Assembly: GCA_018436925.1 (NCBI GenBank)
Contig: JAHDKI010000010.1
Span: 56,622 to 120,621 of the forward strand
Reading direction: 5' to 3'
From: Syntrophaceae bacterium
GTDB lineage: Bacteria > Desulfobacterota > Syntrophia > Syntrophales > Smithellaceae
DNA: 64,000 nucleotides
Positions within the stretch are counted from its first letter, which is position 1; each line of letters opens with the position of its first letter. The notes beneath the pieces were generated by a model. The model worked only from the letters and a program-made list of their open reading frames with translations. It ran no database searches and was not told where the DNA came from. Of the stretch, positions 27,240 through 34,318 are shown one piece after another. The position numbers were made by a program, and so were the translations under genes.

Positions 27240-28789
27240 GCGAACCCCCGGAAAAAATCGGTGTAGCGGATGGCGATGCACATCTTTTCGATGTCTTCAT
27301 CAAGCGGCCGGTCTTCGATCACCGGATCGCTCACCTGCCGAATTTTGGACAGCATATCAGCCAGCGCCGGACGCGTGTCGATGCGGCCCCGGATATCACA
27401 GGCCTGAGCGGCCGCCAGCAGATGGATGGCGATCGCGCGTTCGGTGAGCGTGCAGACCCGTTCGGCGTCGCGCGCGGCAATGGTGCCCATGCTGACCTTG
27501 TCTTGGTTGTGCGATTCGGTGGATCGCGAAAAAGACGCAGCCGGCATGGTGGCTTTGAGCGCTTCGGCGGCCAGGGCCGAGGCGGAAATCGACATGGCCT
27601 TGAAGCCGTGATGCAAACCGTTCCGGGCGCCGTTTAAACGCACCAGATCGCCCGGCAGTCCCCGGTTGAGATTCGGATTGACCAGCAGCATGACCTGGCG
27701 GTCGCACAGGTCGGCCACGGAGGCGCAAGCGGCCTTGAGCCCATCCATGGCAAACGCGATATGCCCGCCGTAGAAATTGCCGCCCATCAGCACCCGACCG
27801 GTCTTCGGATCGAAAATCGGGTTGTCGTTGGAGGAATTGGCTTCTATCTCGATCCAGCGGAGCATCCAGGGCAGCGCATCCCCCAGCACGCCCAGCGCCT
27901 GCGGCGCGCATCGCAGCGAATAGGGATCCTGCAAGGCGTCAAGCGATCCGTCTTCCAGTTTTTGTTCCTCAACCGTGGCCCGAAGAAGGCGGGTGAGTTT
28001 CCGGGCGACCTCGGCCTGGCCGGCAAACGGTTTCGCCTCGGAAATCACCGGATGGTAGTGGTGAGCGTTTCCCTTCATCGCGTGCACCGACAATGCCGTG
28101 GCGGCGATTGCGGCGTCCAGCAGGCGGCGCGCCCGGTGCGCCGAAACAATCGCGATGCCGGTCATCGTCGTCGTTCCGTTGACCATCGAAAGCGGCTCTT
28201 TGGGCAGATAGCGATGCGGCTTGATGCCCGCTTTTTTCATGGCGCGGGAAGCCGGCATGATCTCGTCTTGGTAAAAAACGTCGCGCTCTCCCATGAGCGC
28301 CGCTCCGATATAGGACATCGGCGTCAGGTCGCCGGAGGCACCCACGGAGCCTTCCGCCGGAACCACCGGCGTGATGCCGGCATTTAAAAACGCCGCCATT
28401 TGCTCGACCAATTCAATCGACGCGCCGGAATAGCCCCGCGCCAGACACAGCATGCGGGTGAGCATCGCGGCGCGCGTTTCTTCGATTCCGACGGCCTCGC
28501 CGGTGCCGCAACCGTGAAACCGGAAGATGTTGACGCCGTTTTTCATCGCCGTCTTGAAATCGATCCGGTTTCCGCAGGATTTCCCGTAGCCGGTATTCAC
28601 GCCGTAGACCGCGACGCCTTTTTGCATCGCCAGGGCAAGCGCTTTTTGCGTCCGCGTCATGCGCGACACAAACGCTTTTGATCTTTTCACCGTCACCGGC
28701 CTGCCGTCCACGGCGACGGCCACCATATCGTCAAACCCGACAAGTCCGCCGTCGATGACGACCGGCGTCTTGCCCCCTGTTTCCTTCAT
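27236..28789 (-). CDS. MIO-type aromatic amino acid ammonia-lyase (HAL/PAL/TAL family)
   Basis: Enzymes of this family eliminate ammonia from His, Phe or Tyr, using a 4-methylideneimidazol-5-one formed from Ala-Ser-Gly. The motif is intact in GSVGASGDLTP, and the catalytic Tyr loop reads YGVNTGYGKS. The 517-residue length is typical of bacterial enzymes. The selectivity segment NIFRFHGCG has Phe-His where HAL has Ser-His, TAL His-Leu and PAL Phe-Leu, so the substrate is not assignable. No hut genes are nearby; the neighbours are a CoA ligase and ketosynthases, favouring formation of an arylacrylate starter unit over histidine catabolism. ATG 28789 is preceded by AAAGGAG 11 bases upstream. Confidence 0.9.
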   Translation of the reverse strand: MKETGGKTPVVIDGGLVGFDDMVAVAVDGRPVTVKRSKAFVSRMTRTQKALALAMQKGVAVYGVNTGYGKSCGNRIDFKTAMKNGVNIFRFHGCGTGEAVGIEETRAAMLTRMLCLARGYSGASIELVEQMAAFLNAGITPVVPAEGSVGASGDLTPMSYIGAALMGERDVFYQDEIMPASRAMKKAGIKPHRYLPKEPLSMVNGTTTMTGIAIVSAHRARRLLDAAIAATALSVHAMKGNAHHYHPVISEAKPFAGQAEVARKLTRLLRATVEEQKLEDGSLDALQDPYSLRCAPQALGVLGDALPWMLRWIEIEANSSNDNPIFDPKTGRVLMGGNFYGGHIAFAMDGLKAACASVADLCDRQVMLLVNPNLNRGLPGDLVRLNGARNGLHHGFKAMSISASALAAEALKATMPAASFSRSTESHNQDKVSMGTIAARDAERVCTLTERAIAIHLLAAAQACDIRGRIDTRPALADMLSKIRQVSDPVIEDRPLDEDIEKMCIAIRYTDFFRGFA

Positions 28790-28823
28790 TTGCGATCGAT
28801 CTCCTTTCCGAAACACGCCGCAG

Positions 28824-30053
28824 CTAGGCGCGAACGCGGGGTTTATAGGTCCCGTCGGCCTTTTCCTTGTCCATCACCTGCTTGAGCAGTTTGAACATTT
28901 TATAATTCTGGGGTTCTTCCCCGTAGAATTTATCCCAGCAGTAATAGTACATCTCCTGAAGTTTGTCGGGCGTCATCAGTTTGGGCTGAATCACCACCTT
29001 GCCGCAGGTATACTCGCTCCAATCGTAGGAGAGAATGCGGCCCTCCTTATGCAGATCGTCAAATGTCTTGGTGTGCGGAAACGGCGTGAGGACCGTAAAT
29101 TCCGCCATGTCCAGTTCTATCTCTAAAAGGAAGTCCACCAGGCGTTTGATGTAATCTTCAGTGTGATAGTCCAGCCCCAAAAGAATGCTCCCCTCAACGG
29201 CGATCCCATAGTCGTGGTAGCGCTGGATGCGTTTGCGGATGTAATCGGAAGAATCGAAAATCGTCTGATAGACGAACCAGGCGCCGGCCTGCGCCGCCAG
29301 ATCCAACACATCGTCGTCTTCTTCAATCGGATGGCAGCACCATTTCTTCTTGAGGGGAATCATTTCCTTAAACAGGCCGATTTCCCAATCCTTGTTCTGC
29401 GCCAGGGAATTGTCGACGATAAACAGACGGTTGTTGTCGATGCCCGCAAGTTCCTCAACCACCCGGTCATAGGGACGAGGCCGGAACTGCCGGCCGCCCA
29501 GAAAACGCACGGCGCAGGGATAGCAGTTGAACCGGCACCCGCGGGAGGCGTGCACCAGATCGACCATTTGCACACCGCGGTAGTTATACAGATCGCGGTT
29601 GAGGATGCTGCGGCGAGCCGGCCCCACGCTTTCAATCGGCGGAAAATCATACATGAAGTTGTAGACTTTTCGGAGTTTGCCCGCCTTGAAATCAGCGAAC
29701 ACTTCTTCAAGCCGTCCTTCGGCTTCTCCCAAAAAGACAGCGTCGGCGTGCTTTTGGGATTCTTCAGCATGGAGCATCGTCGCGATGCCGCCGACAATCA
29801 CTTTAATCCCCCGCGCCCGAAAGGCATCGGCGATTTCCCAACCGCGTTTCACCTGGGCGGTCAGCATCATCGAAATCCCGACAAAATCGGCGTCCGTGTT
29901 CATATCCAGCGACTCGACGTTCTCATCGATGAATCGAACGTCCACGCTGGAAGGCAGCGCCGCGGCCATCACAACCGGTCCGTGCGGCGGCAGGGCAAAC
30001 CGCGTCTGACGGTCGAGCTTCTCCCATTTCGGGTAAATCAACAGAAATTTCAT
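28824..30053 (-). CDS. B12-binding-domain radical SAM protein
   Basis: The 409-residue protein has an N-terminal cobalamin-binding-like domain (FLLIYPKW, PPHGPVVMAAAL, VGISMMLTAQ, VIVGGIATMLHAEE) and a radical SAM core with the cluster motif CRFNCYPC (CxxxCxxC) near residue 180. Class B radical SAM enzymes of this type commonly methylate unactivated carbon or rearrange rings. The substrate is unknown. It lies nine bases after the ligase and 34 bases before the ammonia-lyase within the same operon, so a tailoring step on the same product is a reasonable inference. Such an enzyme is not part of standard aryl-polyene clusters. Confidence 0.87.
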   Translation of the reverse strand: MKFLLIYPKWEKLDRQTRFALPPHGPVVMAAALPSSVDVRFIDENVESLDMNTDADFVGISMMLTAQVKRGWEIADAFRARGIKVIVGGIATMLHAEESQKHADAVFLGEAEGRLEEVFADFKAGKLRKVYNFMYDFPPIESVGPARRSILNRDLYNYRGVQMVDLVHASRGCRFNCYPCAVRFLGGRQFRPRPYDRVVEELAGIDNNRLFIVDNSLAQNKDWEIGLFKEMIPLKKKWCCHPIEEDDDVLDLAAQAGAWFVYQTIFDSSDYIRKRIQRYHDYGIAVEGSILLGLDYHTEDYIKRLVDFLLEIELDMAEFTVLTPFPHTKTFDDLHKEGRILSYDWSEYTCGKVVIQPKLMTPDKLQEMYYYCWDKFYGEEPQNYKMFKLLKQVMDKEKADGTYKPRVRA

Positions 30054-30061
30054 AAACTTCG

Positions 30062-31585
30062 CTACTCCTCTTCCAGCCTTTTTTTCAAAATTCTTTTGAG
30101 CACTTTGCCGCCGGCGTTGCGCGGAAATTCATCCACGATAAAAACGCGCCTGGGAATCTTATAGCGGGCGATTTTATCCGCAAGCGACCGGATGAGACCG
30201 TCTTCCGACAATGCGGCGCCGGGTTTGGCTATCACAAACGCGCCGACCACCTCGCCGCGTTTGGCATCCGGCAGACCGATGACCGCCGCCTCTTTCACCT
30301 CCGGAAGCGATGAAATGGCGCGTTCGACCTCCACGGGATAAATATTCTCGCCCGACGAGATGATCATTTCCACTTTGCGGCCAACCAGATAGATAAAGCC
30401 CTCGCCATCGCGCCGGCCCATGTCGCCGGTGGCAAACCAGCCGTCCCGAAACGCGGAGCGGGTTTCTTTTTCCTTGCGCCAATACCCGGCAAACACGTTG
30501 GGCCCCTGCACCCAGATTTCCCCCGGCTCGCCGGCGGGCAGATCCCTTCCGGCATCATCGACAATCCGCAAATTGACGTGGAAGACTTCCTTGCCGACGG
30601 ACCCGGCCTTGGAGATGGAATCTTCCAAATCCAGCGATGTGAGCCGCCCGGTTTCCGTGAGCGCGTAACCCTGGACGAATCCGATGCCTTTTTCGTCCTG
30701 ATATTTGCGGATGACGGCAAGCGGAATCGGCGCCCCGCCGGAAATAAAAAAATGCACATGAGAGAGGTCCGCGTCATTCCATTCCGGCGCGTCGGCCATC
30801 ATTTGGTACATCACCGGCACGGCAAACATATAATTGATCTTTTCCCGGCAGATCGTCTTGATCGTTTCGGAGGCGTTGTAAAAGCTGCTGACCACCAGCG
30901 ATCCGCCCGCGTAGACGATCGGGGTCACGGACGCGGCCAGCGCGCCGATGTGAAACAGCGGCGCGACGACCAGCGACTTGTAGGAGCGGTCGACGCCGTA
31001 GCCCAAAAGCGAATGGATCGCGCGGAAAAGAATATTCCGGTGCGTCAGGACCGCGCCTTTGGGATCGCCCGTCGTACCCGATGTGTACATGATGAAAAGC
31101 GGATCCGTCAGATCGACGCCGAGCATTTCCAAAGGTTCGTCGGAGGGGAAGGCCTCAACGAAAGCATCAAACCGGGCGTCCCCCGGAGCGTCTTCTCCCC
31201 AGGCGCGGAAATACTGTCCGACATCCGGCTTAGCCTCCCTGATCTCCCGGACCTTATCGGAAAACTCGGGCGAATAGATCAGGACATCCGGTTCGCTGTC
31301 GCGCAGAATATAGAGCAGCTCCGGCGTCGCGAGCCGGAAGTTGAGCGGAACCATGATCGCGCCGGTTTTGGCGCAGGCAAAAAAGATTTCCAAAAAAGCG
31401 CCGGAATTGGACATCAAAAGCGCCACACGCCGACCCTTCGAAACGCCCAGATGCCCGAGCGCGTGCGCGGTCGCATTGACACGCGAATTAAACGCCTGAT
31501 TGCTGAGTGTTTTCTCTTTTTCAGCAAGAAAAACTCGTTCGGGCGCAATCTGCGCCCGTTTGCTGATCCATTCGCCGATATTCAA
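30062..31585 (-). CDS. AMP-forming acyl/aryl-CoA (or ACP) ligase
   Basis: The 507-residue ANL-superfamily enzyme activates a carboxylic acid as acyl-adenylate and then thioester. The phosphate loop MYTSGTTGDPKGAVLTHRN, the region GWFATGDMGRRDGEGFIYLVGR and the C-terminal catalytic Lys in PRNAGGKVLKRIL are intact. Its size and motifs fit 4-coumarate-CoA-ligase-like or medium/long-chain ligases. With the ammonia-lyase downstream, loading of a cinnamate- or urocanate-like acid is plausible; fatty acids are the alternative. It starts 12 bases after the ketosynthase-like gene. Confidence 0.9.
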   Translation of the reverse strand: MNIGEWISKRAQIAPERVFLAEKEKTLSNQAFNSRVNATAHALGHLGVSKGRRVALLMSNSGAFLEIFFACAKTGAIMVPLNFRLATPELLYILRDSEPDVLIYSPEFSDKVREIREAKPDVGQYFRAWGEDAPGDARFDAFVEAFPSDEPLEMLGVDLTDPLFIMYTSGTTGDPKGAVLTHRNILFRAIHSLLGYGVDRSYKSLVVAPLFHIGALAASVTPIVYAGGSLVVSSFYNASETIKTICREKINYMFAVPVMYQMMADAPEWNDADLSHVHFFISGGAPIPLAVIRKYQDEKGIGFVQGYALTETGRLTSLDLEDSISKAGSVGKEVFHVNLRIVDDAGRDLPAGEPGEIWVQGPNVFAGYWRKEKETRSAFRDGWFATGDMGRRDGEGFIYLVGRKVEMIISSGENIYPVEVERAISSLPEVKEAAVIGLPDAKRGEVVGAFVIAKPGAALSEDGLIRSLADKIARYKIPRRVFIVDEFPRNAGGKVLKRILKKRLEEE

Positions 31586-31597
31586 GTTTGTTCCTCT

Positions 31598-32848
31598 TTA
31601 ACTTTCCATTGCCCCGAACGCCAGATAAGCAAACGTCCCGCCGAAAGAAATGCCGGCCAGCACCGCGCAATCGGCGGCGAGATCTCGTCGTTCCCTGAAC
31701 ACAAAATCGAGCGGCCAGACGGGATCGACGAGCCCCGCAGTCGGCGGAAGCGCTCTTTGCTCCAGGGCCATAGCCAGCGCGCAGGCCCGCACGCCGCCGC
31801 CGGAAAAACTCTCTCCGATGGCGCCTTTGATCGATGTCACCGCGGGAGTATGGCCCGAATCGGCAAAAAATTCGCAATATGCTTCGGCTTCCGCCTGATC
31901 GAGCGTTTTTCCGCCGTTGGCTGCCGCCATGACGGCGGCGACGCGCCCGGCCTCGATGCCGGCGTCGGCGAGAGTCTTCGTCAGGGTTCGCTTGATGCCG
32001 CCTGTCTCGTCAGGCCATGCCGTGGGCGCCGTCGGCGCGGAGCCCAACCCGGCGCCCAGAACTTCGCAGTAGATTTTGGCGCCGCGGGCTCGCGCGGCGG
32101 CCAATGTTTCCAGGCACAACAGGCCGCATCCTTCACCGGGAACGTAGCCGTTGCGGGCGCGGTCAAAAGGACGCGCCCCTTCGTTTCGCCCATCCTGCGG
32201 GGATACCCCGCGAAACCGGGTGAGCACCTCATAGTAAAATTTCGATAAAATGTCCACCCCTCCGGCCAGAAGGACATCCGCGGCGCCTCGCCGGATTTCC
32301 GACACGGCGTAAATGATGGCCGTTTCGGCGGAGACGGCAAAGTGCGTGACCGTGGTGTTGACCCCGCGAAAGCCCAGTTCGATGGAGGCGTGCCCCGCCG
32401 GAGCGTTCATGACCGTATTGGGGATTAAAATCGGATTGACCGAGGCCGGCCCCTGGCCCAACAGCGCGTCGGCCACCTGCACGGTGACGTCGGTGGCCGC
32501 AAAAGCGGTCCCCAAAATAATGCCGATGCGGTCTCGGTTGGCTTCCGATACGGAAACGCCTGCGTCCGTGAGGGCCAGACGCGCGGAGGCGGCCGTCAGA
32601 AGCGAGGTTCTGTCCATCCGCCGCAGATTTTTCAGCGAGACATGGTCACGCGGCGAAAAATCCGCCACCTCTGCTCCCAGATGAGAGGAAAACCGGCTGG
32701 TATCGAATGCGCTCACGGGGCGGATGGCGCTTTCGCCGGAAAAAAGCCTCTCGTAAAACGCCTGCCTGCCCGTCCCCAGCGGCGTGACCAGACCCAACCC
32801 CGTCACCACGATCCGCTTTTCGTCCGGCCGCTTCCCGCCTCTATTCAT
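31598..32848 (-). CDS. Ketosynthase-like protein lacking the catalytic triad (chain-length-factor-like)
   Basis: The 416-residue thiolase-fold protein is homologous to the adjacent ketosynthase but lacks its catalytic residues. In a gapless alignment of the nucleophile region, the Cys of TACSAG falls on Ala in HFAVSAE. The first catalytic His motif (AHGTATP) is replaced by AANGGKT with no His. The second His (MHAHTLGAAG) aligns with Glu in AIGESFSGGG. This matches the chain-length-factor (KS-beta) partners of type II polyketide and aryl-polyene synthases, which dimerise with an active ketosynthase. ATG 32848 overlaps the upstream stop by eight bases, and the equal length supports a heterodimer. 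The frame is open further upstream but that part is antisense-like noise. Confidence 0.87.
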   Translation of the reverse strand: MNRGGKRPDEKRIVVTGLGLVTPLGTGRQAFYERLFSGESAIRPVSAFDTSRFSSHLGAEVADFSPRDHVSLKNLRRMDRTSLLTAASARLALTDAGVSVSEANRDRIGIILGTAFAATDVTVQVADALLGQGPASVNPILIPNTVMNAPAGHASIELGFRGVNTTVTHFAVSAETAIIYAVSEIRRGAADVLLAGGVDILSKFYYEVLTRFRGVSPQDGRNEGARPFDRARNGYVPGEGCGLLCLETLAAARARGAKIYCEVLGAGLGSAPTAPTAWPDETGGIKRTLTKTLADAGIEAGRVAAVMAAANGGKTLDQAEAEAYCEFFADSGHTPAVTSIKGAIGESFSGGGVRACALAMALEQRALPPTAGLVDPVWPLDFVFRERRDLAADCAVLAGISFGGTFAYLAFGAMES

Positions 32849-34091
32849 GAACAGCCCCCTCTCCGGCGTAACGGGCGAAAACGACCGTCGTGTTGTTTCC
32901 GCCAAACGCAAAAGAGTTCGACAGCGCCGTGCGGAGCGTCTGCTTTCGGGCGCCGTTTGTGACGTAGTCCAAATCGCAGTCCGGATCGGGTTCGGTGGAG
33001 GAAATCGTCGGCGGCACAAATCCGAAAGCCAGCGCAAGCAGACAGACCACTCCCTCCAGCGCGCCGGCTGCGCCGAGCGTGTGGGCATGCATGGATTTGG
33101 TGGAACTCACCGGAATCGAATAGGCGCGCTTGCCGAAAACCTCCTTGATGGCCTTGGTTTCCATCACATCGTTGACCGGCGTGGCCGTGCCGTGCGCGTT
33201 GATATAATCGATGTCGTCCGGCTGAAGACCGCTTGCTTCGAGCGCCGCCCGCATCGAGCGCACGGCGCCGGAGGCCTTTTCATCCGGCGCGGTCATATGA
33301 AACGAATCGCAGGTCACTCCGTAGCCCAGAATCTCGCCGTAGATCTTCGCGCCGCGATTTCGGGCCTCTTCAAGCGTTTCCATCACGACCAGGGCGGAGG
33401 CCTCCCCCAGCGAAAGACCGGCCCGGTTTTTATCAAAGGGACGGCAGACGCCTTCATCCACGGACTTGAGCGCGTTGAATGCCGCGTAAGTCAGACGGCA
33501 CATGGGTTCGACCCCGCCGGCGATCATCCGACGGGCCTGGCCGTTTAAAATCATGTCGCGGGCAAATCCCAGCGCGGTCGCGCCGGCGGAACAGGCGGTC
33601 ATAAACGTTGTTTTGGGACCCAGAAAGCCGAATGTTGAGGCGATCCGGTCGGCCGACGAGGCGCAGTAAATGGCCGAAAGGCGTGAAAAGCGCGCACTTG
33701 CGGCCCCTTTGGCGAGAAGCTCGGCGTAAAAGTCTTCGGCCTCCAGAAGCCCCCCCGAGCCGCCACCGATGACCACGCCCGTATCCTCTCGGAAAGATTC
33801 AGGAAAAGGATAAAGGCCGGCGTCCGATAGCGCTTCGACTGCACCCGCAAGGGCCAGACCATCCGCGCGTGAAAGTCTTTTTAACGAAAATTCCGCCGGA
33901 AGGTGCTTGCGGGGATTGAATTGTCGGATCTGCCCGCCCCGATGAGTACGGAACTCGGTCGTATCGAACAGGTCGATTGGCGCGATGCCGCAGACCCCCT
34001 GCAGGAGGTTTCGGGCAAACTCACCAACCGAGAGGGCAATGGCGTTGAGTGTTCCCATCCCCGTAATAACGATGCGTTTATTATCTTCCAT
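32841..34091 (-). CDS. Beta-ketoacyl-ACP synthase, FabF-like (KS-alpha)
   Basis: The 416-residue condensing enzyme has an intact Cys-His-His triad: Cys in TACSAGATALG, His in NAHGTATPVND and His in MHAHTLGAAG, plus the C-terminal NSFAFGGNN. Such enzymes extend acyl chains with malonyl-ACP. It is the first gene of the eight-gene operon and overlaps the chain-length-factor-like gene, so the two are probably made in equal amounts. ATG 34091 is given, with GGAG only one base away; GTG at 34106 is the alternative and neither ribosome site is ideal. A housekeeping FabF is unlikely because no fab genes or ACP are adjacent. Confidence 0.9.
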   Translation of the reverse strand: MEDNKRIVITGMGTLNAIALSVGEFARNLLQGVCGIAPIDLFDTTEFRTHRGGQIRQFNPRKHLPAEFSLKRLSRADGLALAGAVEALSDAGLYPFPESFREDTGVVIGGGSGGLLEAEDFYAELLAKGAASARFSRLSAIYCASSADRIASTFGFLGPKTTFMTACSAGATALGFARDMILNGQARRMIAGGVEPMCRLTYAAFNALKSVDEGVCRPFDKNRAGLSLGEASALVVMETLEEARNRGAKIYGEILGYGVTCDSFHMTAPDEKASGAVRSMRAALEASGLQPDDIDYINAHGTATPVNDVMETKAIKEVFGKRAYSIPVSSTKSMHAHTLGAAGALEGVVCLLALAFGFVPPTISSTEPDPDCDLDYVTNGARKQTLRTALSNSFAFGGNNTTVVFARYAGEGAVHE

Positions 34092-34136
34092 ACTCCGGGC
34101 AGCCACCGTCGCTTAAGCTTTGCAGAATTTTGCCGA

Positions 34137-34165
34137 AACTTAAAATTATGATACGAAAAAGTCAA
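34137..34165 (-). promoter_or_regulatory. Candidate promoter of the ketosynthase operon
   Basis: On the minus strand, TTGACT (34165-34160), a 17-base spacer and TAAGTT (34142-34137) precede the first ketosynthase gene. A CGTTTGGC element at 34178-34185 lies just upstream of the -35 box. Confidence 0.45.
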
Positions 34166-34236
34166 ATGAATATTCAGCGTTTGGCAAATGCGGCCCGGAT
34201 GAACCCAGGCAACAAGCCCGAAAAAGGAAGAACTGT

Positions 34237-34266
34237 TTGACACAGCCTCCCTTGTCTTTTTATACT
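34237..34266 (+). promoter_or_regulatory. Promoter of the multi-PAS hybrid kinase
   Basis: TTGACA at 34237-34242 and TATACT at 34261-34266 are separated by 18 bases, about 50 bases before the kinase start. Confidence 0.68.
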
Positions 34267-34318
34267 GGGACACAGGCTCGCAAAAACGATTCCGGAAAGG
34301 CTCTCAGGAATATTGAAT

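Noticed and set aside
27236..28789. Annotation as histidine ammonia-lyase HutH
   Set aside because: The selectivity residues do not match HAL and no hut genes are nearby; the generic family call is safer.
30578..32248. 556-codon plus-strand frame
   Set aside because: It is antisense to the ligase and chain-length-factor-like genes; its translation is Arg/His/Gly-rich without family motifs, as expected from GC-rich third positions.
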